Assembly (NCBI GenBank): GCA_028288765.1
Contig: JAQGHQ010000013.1
Location: 33,957 to 97,956, forward strand
Reading direction: 5' to 3'
From: Gemmataceae bacterium
Lineage (GTDB): Bacteria > Planctomycetota > Planctomycetia > Gemmatales > Gemmataceae
DNA: 64,000 nt
The notes beneath the pieces are model-generated. The model was not told where the DNA came from. It made no database searches and saw only the letters and a program-made list of their open reading frames with translations. A program made the position numbers and the translations under genes. This document shows positions 1 to 8,333 of this stretch, in pieces (position 1 is the first letter of the stretch; every line of letters begins with the position of its first letter).

Positions 1-736
1 ACCCGACGGTGCCGACGGCCCAGACCGCGAGCGACTTGACCGCCCACGCCCGCACCCGCTCGCCGGCCGCGGTCGCGTGATAGCCCAGCGCCGCGACCGG
101 GGCCAGAATGACCGTCGTGACGTACTCGTACCCGCAGAGGCACTTCACGCAGACCAGCCCGGCGATCGCCCCGAGCAGCGCGACGAACCGGCCGCGGGAC
201 CGACATGCCCAGGGGTACAGGAACCAGGCGGCGAGGAACGGCCCGAGGAGCAGGAACGGGACCCAGTACAGCGACGGGGCGAATGGGAGGAGGATCGGGA
301 CGCATGCCGTCAGGGCCGCCGCCACGTCCCCCGCGAGCGGCCCCAGCCGCCGGCCGGCCGACGCCAAGAACGCCGCCAGGGAGAGGGCCGTCAGCCCGGC
401 GAACACCCCGGCCGCGACCCGGGCGAACGCCGGCCCCCCCGCCGCGCCGGGGACCGCCGCGAGCACCTCCCCCTGCAACCCGTACTGCGACCGGTAGGGC
501 AGCTCGCGCCCCGCACGCCAGTCCCACTGCGTCAAGCCCGACGGGCCGCCGGGGTCGTGCGCCAACCGGTTCATCACGAGGGCGGAATCGTACCCGAGAT
601 AGCCGGTGCGGAACTCCCCCGCGCAGCTCTCGACCGACTCCGGCACGCAGAACAGGTTGTGCGCGAAACTCCCGTACAGCAGGGCGGTGTACGCGAGGAG
701 CCGCAGCATCGCGGGCCGGCGGGGTTCGGGCGTCAT
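1..736 (-). CDS. Integral membrane protein, partial (C-terminus runs off the window start)
   Basis: Manual reverse translation from ATG at 736 gives an open frame to position 1: MTPEPRRPAMLRLLAYTALLYGSFAHNLFCVPESVESC..., with several hydrophobic segments. Not in the ORF track because it has no stop in the window. Confidence 0.6.
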   Translation of the reverse strand, partial: MTPEPRRPAMLRLLAYTALLYGSFAHNLFCVPESVESCAGEFRTGYLGYDSALVMNRLAHDPGGPSGLTQWDWRAGRELPYRSQYGLQGEVLAAVPGAAGGPAFARVAAGVFAGLTALSLAAFLASAGRRLGPLAGDVAAALTACVPILLPFAPSLYWVPFLLLGPFLAAWFLYPWACRSRGRFVALLGAIAGLVCVKCLCGYEYVTTVILAPVAALGYHATAAGERVRAWAVKSLAVWAVGTVG

Positions 737-1043
737 ACGACCTTCCGGGGGCGGTCGTCTCCCTGCGGACGGCCGGGTGCGGGTGTATCGTCCGCTCGTT
801 CGTCACCGCATGAGGCGAACGCCCCGTTGTAGGTCGCTGCCCCTGCCAAACCGACAGTCCGCACGGGCGCCCGCTGCGTCATCCTGGGAGAATCGCGTCC
901 CTTGCGAAGCCGCGGCTCGGCGCAACGCCTGCAGACCGTTACACTTCCCGAGACAGTTGCCCATGGGCACGGTTCTTGCTTGTCCCCGGCACACGGATTC
1001 CCGTTGACCCGATTCGACCCTACCAGAGATGCCGCGATGGGGC

Positions 1044-1640
1044 TCAAGCCGGGTGAGGCGGCCGCCGGTCACTGAACGCCCGAATCTTCAGCCGGTCCCG
1101 TTTCACCCTCACCGCCTGGACCGCCCGCCCGACCCGCTTCGCGATCACCTCATCACGGTCCGTCCCGAGCAGGGCGAGCTGATCGGCGGTCCACCCATCA
1201 TCCGCCCACCGCGGCCCCGGCCGCAACCCGAGTTCCTTCGACAGCTCGGCCCTCCGGTCTCGCTCCTCGTCGGTCCACTCCTTCGCCCTCATCCCCTCGG
1301 CCCCGGCCCGGCTCGCCTTAAGGTGAGCGGCTTTGCTCCCGGGGGTCGGGAGCTTCCCGCGCGTGGTGAACCGCTTCCGCCAGTTCCAAGCCGCGTGCGA
1401 TCCGACCCCGAACCAGTGCATGAGGGCGGCCGCGATCTCCGTCCGGATCGCCCGGACGAGGATCTCGTTGACCCAGAGCCCAGACCCGCCCTGGGTTTCC
1501 CGTGCTCATACCCGGGGCCACGGAATCCGCCCGTCGTGGATGCCGGTCACGACACAGTCACAGTCCCGGTACAGGCAGGTGACGACGTCGCCCTTTTGGA
1601 CCGAGGGCGGGGTGTATCTGCCGATGAGGAGCGGGAACAT
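1044..1640 (-). pseudogene. Hypothetical protein interrupted by an in-frame TGA
   Basis: ATG at 1640 reads MFPLLIGRYTPPSVQKGDVVTCLYRDCDCVVTGIHDGRIPWPRV, then TGA (1508-1506). The same frame continues ARETQGGSGLWVNEILVRAIRTEIAAALMHWFGVG...WTDEERDRRAELSKELGLRP...LLGTDRDEVIAKRVGRAVQAVRVKRDRLKI to 1044. Confidence 0.6.
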
Positions 1641-1654
1641 AGGCCACAGTGTCT

Positions 1655-1963
1655 TTACCAAGCGCGGGAGATGCCTTCAGGCCAGAGGGGCCCAAGAGGT
1701 CCGCCATCGGATGTGTCTTCCGGCTCACCAATCTCTGGATAGCAGTGCGTCTGGAGGCGGACGAGCCCTTCATAGTCGCGAAGCATGGCTTGGTACGCGG
1801 GTCCCGGATGGGGTAGAGCAGAATGCGCCATCGACAGGATTGCGGATGGATACAAGCCCCGAAGGTGAACCGAATCCCCGTCGGCTTGGCCGTGGGAACT
1901 GAACCGCAGGTACGAATACGCGACCGGCGGGCCGATTTGCGGTACGGATTTGGCGGCTGTCAT
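1655..1963 (-). pseudogene. Serine recombinase/resolvase N-terminal remnant
   Basis: MTAAKSVPQIGPPVAYSYLRFSSHGQADGDSVHLRG resembles the AYSYxRFSxxxQxxGDSxxRQ start of serine recombinases. The catalytic domain is not continued downstream. Confidence 0.5.
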
Positions 1964-2047
1964 CGCCCTATCTCCCCGGGACGGACGTGAACGATTCCCC
2001 GGAAGAATAGGCCACCCCTGGGGTGGGTCGGATTCAATGCAATTAAA

Positions 2048-2221
2048 CTGAACGTGAAGACCTTGTTCGCGGTCGGGCGCGGGCTGCCGGCGGAAGTCGG
2101 TCTGCCCCAGGCGGTGGCCCTGTCCGGCCTGAACCTCGAAGGCACCCATCACCGCGGGCACGACGACGCCTGGAACATCGCCGGGGTGCTCGCCGAATTG
2201 CTACAGCGTCTCCGCAAGTAA
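2048..2221 (+). pseudogene. C-terminal fragment of a KapD/ERI-1-like 3'-5' exonuclease (DEDDh)
   Basis: Frame reads LNVKTLFAVGRGLPAEVGLPQAVALSGLNLEGTHHRGHDDAWNIAGVLAELLQRLRK*. The HHRGHDDAWNIA segment matches the ExoIII motif. No upstream exonuclease sequence in the window. Confidence 0.6.
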
Positions 2222-3706
2222 CGGCGATCGCTGCCGGACGGCGGGGCGGGCAAGCCGCCCGCCCCGGACCGCCGGTTCCGGTCCTGTCGGGCCGGTCCGG
2301 ATCGCCAGCCAGAGCGGGACTACCAGCATCAGGACCGCGTTCAACAGGTGTGACTGGTAGACGAACGTGATCGACAGGAGATTGGCGACCCCGAGCCCGA
2401 GCACGGCCCGGCGGAGTCGACTGCCGGCCGGGAGCCAGACGGCGAGCGGGAGGACCATCCCGAGATACCACGCATGGTATTTCGGACTCGCCAGGATGGC
2501 CCCGAGCAGGATCAAGACCGCATCCCGGGCGAGCCCACCGGCCTCCCCCCGCCCCCGGCGCACGCGGTCGACCAGGACCACCGCGATGAAGACCGCGAAC
2601 GCCCCCCAAAACGCCCCCTTGACCGCCCCGAAGAAGACCGCGGCGGATCTGTCCCCCGCCGGTAGCAGCTTCACCGCCACCTCGTACGGGAACACCACGA
2701 TCGAGGCGAGCGAGTTGTGGACTACCGTCAGATTGCCCCCCATCCGGTGCAGGTACGAGGTGTCGAACCCGTCGCGGTAGGGCCACCAGCAGGCGACGCA
2801 CAGCCCGGCCGCCGCCGCGCAGCTGGTCGCCGTCCGGCCCCACCCGACCCGGCGGACGGAAGCGAGGAAGAAGAACGGGACCAAGATCACGGACAGATAT
2901 TTGACTAGCCCGGCGGCGGCGAGGGCCGGGAAAACAACCAGCCACCGCCCGCGGGCGAACCCGAGGACCGCCAGCCCCACCCCGAGCGCGAACTGGAGGT
3001 CGTTGTGGGCGTTCGACACGCCGTGGAGGAGAAGCAGCGGGTTCCAGAGCACGAGGTACGCCCCGCGGAGCGGGTCCGGCCGGCGGAGCGCCCGGCCGAC
3101 GGCCCAGGCGACCGCCCCGAGGGCCAGGACGGTCCCCGCCGCGACGGTCTTCAGGATGGCGACCACGGCCGCGTGGTCCCGGCCGCCGATTTCACACGCG
3201 ACCCGCGTTTCCAGGGCGAACAGGAACCCGTAGGAGCACGGGACGAATTGCCACTCCTGGCGGAACATCGGGTCGGTCAGCCAGTTCGGGGTCTCGAACA
3301 GGCGGGTGCGGTACGGGTTCACCCCGTATTCGGCCTGCTGCCACCCGATGTTGACGTAGACGTAGAGATCGGTGGAGTGGAAGGCCGGGACGGCGGCAGC
3401 GGAGGCGGTCAGGACGACCGCGTATCCCGCGACCACCCGTCTGACCCGGCGCGATTCCGGGACAGACCGCAACGCCCGATACCCGACCGCGAAGGCGGCC
3501 AGGAGGCCCAACGCCAGCGCCCAGCGGACGAGCTCCGAGACGGCCGCAGTCGTGCCGCCGGAAAAGGTAAAGTATCCGGCCGCGAGCAGGTACAGGGCGA
3601 CGCCCCCCGTCCCGGCGACGTGGAGATCGCGGAACGGTCGGTCGGGACGGCGGGATGAGATGGCGGCACCGGTCGAGTTGAGGATGTCGAATAGGGGAAC
3701 ACGCAC
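2201..3706 (-). CDS. GT-C type polyprenol-phosphate-dependent mannosyltransferase-like membrane protein (DUF2029/MptB-like)
   Basis: 501 aa, multiple TM segments, DLYVYVNIGWQQAEYGVNPY motif after the N-terminal TMs. Confidence 0.7.
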   Translation of the reverse strand: MRVPLFDILNSTGAAISSRRPDRPFRDLHVAGTGGVALYLLAAGYFTFSGGTTAAVSELVRWALALGLLAAFAVGYRALRSVPESRRVRRVVAGYAVVLTASAAAVPAFHSTDLYVYVNIGWQQAEYGVNPYRTRLFETPNWLTDPMFRQEWQFVPCSYGFLFALETRVACEIGGRDHAAVVAILKTVAAGTVLALGAVAWAVGRALRRPDPLRGAYLVLWNPLLLLHGVSNAHNDLQFALGVGLAVLGFARGRWLVVFPALAAAGLVKYLSVILVPFFFLASVRRVGWGRTATSCAAAAGLCVACWWPYRDGFDTSYLHRMGGNLTVVHNSLASIVVFPYEVAVKLLPAGDRSAAVFFGAVKGAFWGAFAVFIAVVLVDRVRRGRGEAGGLARDAVLILLGAILASPKYHAWYLGMVLPLAVWLPAGSRLRRAVLGLGVANLLSITFVYQSHLLNAVLMLVVPLWLAIRTGPTGPEPAVRGGRLARPAVRQRSPLLAETL

Positions 3707-3796
3707 GCGCCACCACTCCGCATTTTTGGGAGAGTACGCTAATTCTTCGGTCGGGGGAAGATGGAGAGGTAAACGAGGGGACAGGGGAAAAGGAAC

Positions 3797-4633
3797 TCAG
3801 CTGGTTACGGCGGCCGGAATGACCGCTCGATCCCCGTAGGCGGCCCGGAGGTTCTCCGCGGTAAATACCTCAGCGGTACGTCCGGTCGCGATCTTCCGCA
3901 CGTTCAGGAGCGTCGCCCAGTCGAAATATTCTGGGACGGTCTGAAGATCGTGGTGGACGACCAGCACCGTCCGCCCGCGGGCCCGCAGGTCGCGCAGGAC
4001 GTCAACGATCGCCCGCTCGGTCACCGCATCGACCCCCTGGAACGGCTCGTCCATGAGGTAAACTGAGGCATCCTGCGCCAGTGCCCGGGCCAGGAACACA
4101 CGCTGCTGCTGCCCGCCCGAAAGTTGGCCGATCTGCCGCCCGGCGAAGTCTTCCATGCCAACCCGACCGAGAGCGGCGGCGGCCTCCGCCCGCTCCTTGA
4201 CCCCGGGCCGGCGGAACCACCCCAGCCGGCCGTAAGTGCCCATTATCACGACGTCCAGCACGGTGGTCGGGAAATCCCAGTCGACGGTCCCGCGCTGGGG
4301 GACATAGGCGACCGTGAGCGACCGCGGGGAATACGGCTTCCCGAGGACAAGCACCTCGCCCGAGATCGGGCGGACGAGCCCGAGCATCGCTTTGATGAGG
4401 GTCGTTTTCCCCGCCCCGTTCGGGCCGACCACGGCCATCAGCACCCCGGCCGGCACGGTCAGGTCGACGTCCCACAGGACGGGCTTCTCGCCGTAAGCGA
4501 CGGTGAGATCGTGAATTTCGATTGCTCCAGACGTCGGGCAGGGGGCCGGTGAGGGGGAGAGGGTAAGAGAGAGAGAGGGGGAAAGTCCGGATCCGGAATC
4601 TGTGCCGCGAGTATTGTTGCTCGTACCGGTCAT
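3797..4633 (-). CDS. Metal (Zn/Mn) ABC transporter ATP-binding protein
   Basis: Walker [11 protein letters not shown], signature LSGGQQQR, Walker B VYLMDEP. Adjacent to a ZnuA-like binding protein. Confidence 0.9.
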   Translation of the reverse strand: MTGTSNNTRGTDSGSGLSPSLSLTLSPSPAPCPTSGAIEIHDLTVAYGEKPVLWDVDLTVPAGVLMAVVGPNGAGKTTLIKAMLGLVRPISGEVLVLGKPYSPRSLTVAYVPQRGTVDWDFPTTVLDVVIMGTYGRLGWFRRPGVKERAEAAAALGRVGMEDFAGRQIGQLSGGQQQRVFLARALAQDASVYLMDEPFQGVDAVTERAIVDVLRDLRARGRTVLVVHHDLQTVPEYFDWATLLNVRKIATGRTAEVFTAENLRAAYGDRAVIPAAVTS

Positions 4634-4682
4634 GGTCTTTTCCCTCTCCCCTTTCTCTCCCCCGCCCCCTCTCCCGTTGTTT

Positions 4683-5639
4683 TCATCGCGCCAGAGCCTC
4701 GACTATCACGTCCACGTTGTGCCGGACCATCCCGGGGTATGTACCACCGGGCGAGCCGGGCACTCCCAGGGCGTCCGAGAAGAGGGCGTCGTCCCCGCCG
4801 ACGAGACGGACCGAGTGGCCATAGTCGTTCCGCGCGGTATCGAGGACCGCTTTTAGCCCGGCATCCGGCACCGACGTCTCGGTGAACACCGCGGGGATCT
4901 TCCGCGTTCCGAGGAACTCGGCCAGTTTCTGCCGGTCCGGGGTGCCGGTCTCGCTGGCCGTGCTCACCCCCTGAAGGCCCTTCACCTCGAACCCGTAGGC
5001 CCGGCCGAAGTAACCGAACGCGTCGTGCGACGTGACCAGCACTCGTTTCTCCGGCGGGACACGGGTCAGCTTCTGCCGGACCTCGGCGTCGAGCGCGGCC
5101 AGTTCCTTGAGATAGGCGTCGGCGTTCCGGCGGTACTGGTCCGCCCCCGCGGGGTCGAGCGCGGCCAGTTCCGCGCGGACACACTCCACGGGCTTCATCC
5201 AGAGACGGACGTCGAACCAGACGTGCGGGTCGAACTGGGAGTCGGGCCCGCCCTCCCCCTCGGCCGGCCGAAGGTCCTCCCGCGGGATGTCCCGGGTGAC
5301 GGGAACGCCGCGGATGCGGCCCCGCGCCTTCTCGAACGTGTCGGTCATCTTCCCTTCGAGGTGCAGGCCGCTGAAGAAAACGAGATGGGCCGATTCCAGT
5401 TTCCCCCGGTCGCCAGCGGTCGGAAGGTACCGGTGCGGATCGACCCCCGCCCCCATCAAGGTCTCGATAGAAACGCGGTCGCCCCCAACGTGTTGGACGA
5501 CATCGGCAACGAGGGTCGTTGTGCAGACCACCCGGACAGGTGGCCCAACAAAGGGAGGTGGCCCGCCATTCGCGCACCCGGCAGAGCCGAAACCGACTGC
5601 GATGGCGACAGCCGTGACCAGAAGAGCGCGAAAGGACAT
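4683..5639 (-). CDS. Metal ABC transporter substrate-binding protein (ZnuA/TroA family)
   Basis: Lipoprotein-like N-terminus; [36 protein letters not shown] and [11 protein letters not shown] motifs. Confidence 0.9.
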   Translation of the reverse strand: MSFRALLVTAVAIAVGFGSAGCANGGPPPFVGPPVRVVCTTTLVADVVQHVGGDRVSIETLMGAGVDPHRYLPTAGDRGKLESAHLVFFSGLHLEGKMTDTFEKARGRIRGVPVTRDIPREDLRPAEGEGGPDSQFDPHVWFDVRLWMKPVECVRAELAALDPAGADQYRRNADAYLKELAALDAEVRQKLTRVPPEKRVLVTSHDAFGYFGRAYGFEVKGLQGVSTASETGTPDRQKLAEFLGTRKIPAVFTETSVPDAGLKAVLDTARNDYGHSVRLVGGDDALFSDALGVPGSPGGTYPGMVRHNVDVIVEALAR

Positions 5640-5668
5640 GGCCCAGATCCCGATGAAAGATAGCCAAG

Positions 5669-5687
5669 ACTAAATGCCACAGTTAGT
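5669..5687. promoter_or_regulatory. Candidate operator upstream of the metal ABC operon
   Basis: Inverted repeat ACTAA-N9-TTAGT about 30 bp upstream of the znuA-like start codon. Location-based only. Confidence 0.25.
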
Positions 5688-5805
5688 GTAGACGAAAGAC
5701 ACGCAGTTTACCAGTCCTCTCGCGCTGTCACCGACGCCGTTCGATGCCCATTCGGGGCGTCTGTAATACACTGTAAGGGCGGATCGGAGGTCGCGAGCGG
5801 GGGAT

Positions 5806-6180
5806 ATGGTGATAAGCTGGTTCACTCGGAACTCTGCAAACACAGAAACCCCGACGCACCGGGACCTCACCCCTCTTGTGTTGCCGCTCTCGCCGACCGA
5901 CGCGATGGAGCAGGTGCGAGAAGCGGTTGGTTCCCTGCCCGGGTGGCGGGTCGAACCCACCGGCGACCCGGCTCGGCTTCATCTCACCCGACGGACACGA
6001 CTGTGGGGGTTCGTCGACGACGTGAAACTGCGGTTCCTGCCCGCCGGGCCGGGGTGCATGATCCACGCCGAGAGCTGCAGCCGGATCGGGGTGGGCGACC
6101 TCGGCCAGAACCGACGGAACATCCTGGAATTGTGGGACACCGTCCGCCAACAGATCTCGCCGGGGACCGGTGGGAGGTGA
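5806..6180 (+). CDS. DUF1499-like protein
   Basis: DAMEQVREAVGSLPGWRVEP...TRLWGFVDDVKLRFLP...SRIGVGDLGQNRRNILEL matches the DUF1499 pattern. Confidence 0.7.
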   Translation: MVISWFTRNSANTETPTHRDLTPLVLPLSPTDAMEQVREAVGSLPGWRVEPTGDPARLHLTRRTRLWGFVDDVKLRFLPAGPGCMIHAESCSRIGVGDLGQNRRNILELWDTVRQQISPGTGGR

Positions 6181-6253
6181 GCGCCCCCCACTCGTCCGTG
6201 GTTGCTCGATTTCTGGTCCAACAGCTGACCGCGGAACGCCGAGAACTTCTCCG

Positions 6254-7546
6254 ATGAATGTCCTGGTGATCGGTAAAGGCGGGCGGGAACATGCCCTGGT
6301 GTGGAAATTGGCCCGCTCGGCGCGGGCCGGGCGGATCTTCTGCGCGCCCGGAAACGCCGGGACCCTCCGGGACGGGGCCACGAACGTCCCCATCGATCAT
6401 ACCGAGACAGACAAACTGTTCCGGTTCTGCACGAAAGAGGCGATCGGGCTGGTCGTGATCGGGCCCGAAGACCCGCTCGCCGCCGGGCTGGCCGACTTCC
6501 TCCGCGGGAAGGGGTTCAAAGTCTTCGGCCCGTCGAAAGACGCGGCGCGGGTGGAGGCGAGCAAGGTCTTCGCCAAGGAGTTGATGCGGCACGCCGACGT
6601 CCCGACCGCCGATTTCCGGGTGTTCGATCACTCCGGCCCCGCCCGGACCTACGTCGAGACCCGCGATTACCCCGTGGTCATCAAGGCGGACGGGCTGGCG
6701 GCCGGTAAGGGCGTGATCGTGTGCAAGGACACGAATGAGGCCCTCAAGGCGGTAGACCGGATCATGGTGCGGGAGGAGTTCGGGGCGCGGGCCGGGCGGC
6801 GGATCGTGGTCGAGAAGAAGCTGGAGGGGGAGGAACTGTCGGTGCTCGCACTGGTCAGCGGGCGGACGATCCTGCCCCTGCCGTCGTGTCAGGACCACAA
6901 GGCGGTCCACGACGGCGACCAGGGGCCGAACACCGGCGGGATGGGGGCCTATTGCCCGGCCCCGATCGGCACCGCGGAACTAATCGCGGAGCTGGAGCGG
7001 GAGGTGTTCGTCCCGACCGTCCACGCCATGAAGCGGGGGCGGTTCCCGTTCCAGGGGGTGCTGTACGCGGGGATGATGCTGACGAACCAGGGGCCGCGGG
7101 TGCTGGAGTTCAACGCCCGGTTCGGCGACCCGGAAACGCAGCCCCTCCTCATGCGGCTGAAGACCGACCTGCTCGACCTCCTCGAAGCGGTGGCCGACGA
7201 GCGGCTCCACGAGTTCGAGGACAAGGTGGAATGGGACCCGCGGCCGGCGGTGTGCGTGGTGCTGTGCTCCGGCGGCTACCCGGGGAAGTTCGACACCGGC
7301 AAGCCGATCACGGGAATCGCGGACGCGGACGCACTCCCGGACGTGAAGGTGTTCCACGCCGGGACCCGGCTCGACGCACAGGGGCGGGTGGCGACCGACG
7401 GCGGCCGGGTCCTGGCGGTGACGGCGCTGGGCAACGACCTCGCCGCGGCGAAGGCCCGGGCCTACGAGGCGGTGAAGCGGATCAGCTTTGTCGGCATGCA
7501 CTTCCGGACCGACATTGCCGACAAGGCGCTCAAGAAAAAGACGTAA
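6254..7546 (+). CDS. purD: Phosphoribosylamine--glycine ligase
   Basis: Start MNVLVIGKGGREHALVWKL; PEDPLAAGLADFLRGKGFKVFGPSKDAA; HDGDQGPNTGGMGAY. Confidence 0.96.
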   Translation: MNVLVIGKGGREHALVWKLARSARAGRIFCAPGNAGTLRDGATNVPIDHTETDKLFRFCTKEAIGLVVIGPEDPLAAGLADFLRGKGFKVFGPSKDAARVEASKVFAKELMRHADVPTADFRVFDHSGPARTYVETRDYPVVIKADGLAAGKGVIVCKDTNEALKAVDRIMVREEFGARAGRRIVVEKKLEGEELSVLALVSGRTILPLPSCQDHKAVHDGDQGPNTGGMGAYCPAPIGTAELIAELEREVFVPTVHAMKRGRFPFQGVLYAGMMLTNQGPRVLEFNARFGDPETQPLLMRLKTDLLDLLEAVADERLHEFEDKVEWDPRPAVCVVLCSGGYPGKFDTGKPITGIADADALPDVKVFHAGTRLDAQGRVATDGGRVLAVTALGNDLAAAKARAYEAVKRISFVGMHFRTDIADKALKKKT

Positions 7547-7590
7547 GGGTGGTTGGCCTCTCGGTCCCATTATCACCGGCTTCGTGCTTC

Positions 7591-8199
7591 TCAACCCGAG
7601 ATGACGACCCGCCTGCCTTGGACGGTCACCCGGCCGTCGGCGACCAGTTTGATCGCCTCCGGGTAGGCCTCACACTCGGCCTGGAAGACCCGTGCGGCGA
7701 GGGTGTCCGGGTCGTCCCCGTCTTTCACCGGGACGCACTTCTGCACCAGAATCGGGCCGGTGTCATACGTGTCGTCGGCGAAATGGACGGTACACCCACT
7801 CACCCGCGCCCCGTATTCCAGTACCGCTTGGTGGACGTGCCGGCCGTACATTCCCTTCCCCCCGAACGCCGGCAAGAGCGCCGGGTGGATGTTCAGCACC
7901 TTGCCCTGGAAGTCGTCCGGGATCGGTAAGAGGTGCATCCACCCGGCGAGACAGACCAGATCGGGCTGGATCTGCTGGACCGCGGCCCAGACGCGATCGG
8001 CAAAGCCCTTCGACCGGGGAACGACCGTCACCGGCAGCCCGGCCCGGTTCGCCCGCTCGACCCCGAACACGTCCGCCCGGCTCGAAACGACCCCGGCGAT
8101 CCGGGCGGACAGCCGGCCGTCGGCGGTCCGGTCGATCAAGTTCTGGAGCGTGGTCCCACTCCCGCTAATGAGGACGGCGAGACGGATTGGGTCGGGCAT
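7591..8199 (-). CDS. purN: Phosphoribosylglycinamide formyltransferase
   Basis: LAVLISGSGTTLQNLI; LNIHPALLPAFGGKGMYG; GCTVHFADDTYDTGPILVQ. Confidence 0.95.
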   Translation of the reverse strand: MPDPIRLAVLISGSGTTLQNLIDRTADGRLSARIAGVVSSRADVFGVERANRAGLPVTVVPRSKGFADRVWAAVQQIQPDLVCLAGWMHLLPIPDDFQGKVLNIHPALLPAFGGKGMYGRHVHQAVLEYGARVSGCTVHFADDTYDTGPILVQKCVPVKDGDDPDTLAARVFQAECEAYPEAIKLVADGRVTVQGRRVVISG

Positions 8200-8333
8200 C
8201 TTGGAGTATCCGGGTTCAGGCCGTGGCGCAAACCCCGCGGCGGATAGCTCGCGGGCTTTTGAATCGGGTCAAATTGTTTTATGCTGAAGGAGTTCCCGGG
8301 GGGTGACCCCGCGCTGAAAGGACTGACCCGCGG

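Noticed and set aside
5940-5970. GCGGGTCGAACCCACCGGC looks like a tRNA T-arm
   Set aside because: It lies inside the DUF1499-like CDS and no acceptor or anticodon stem can be built around it.
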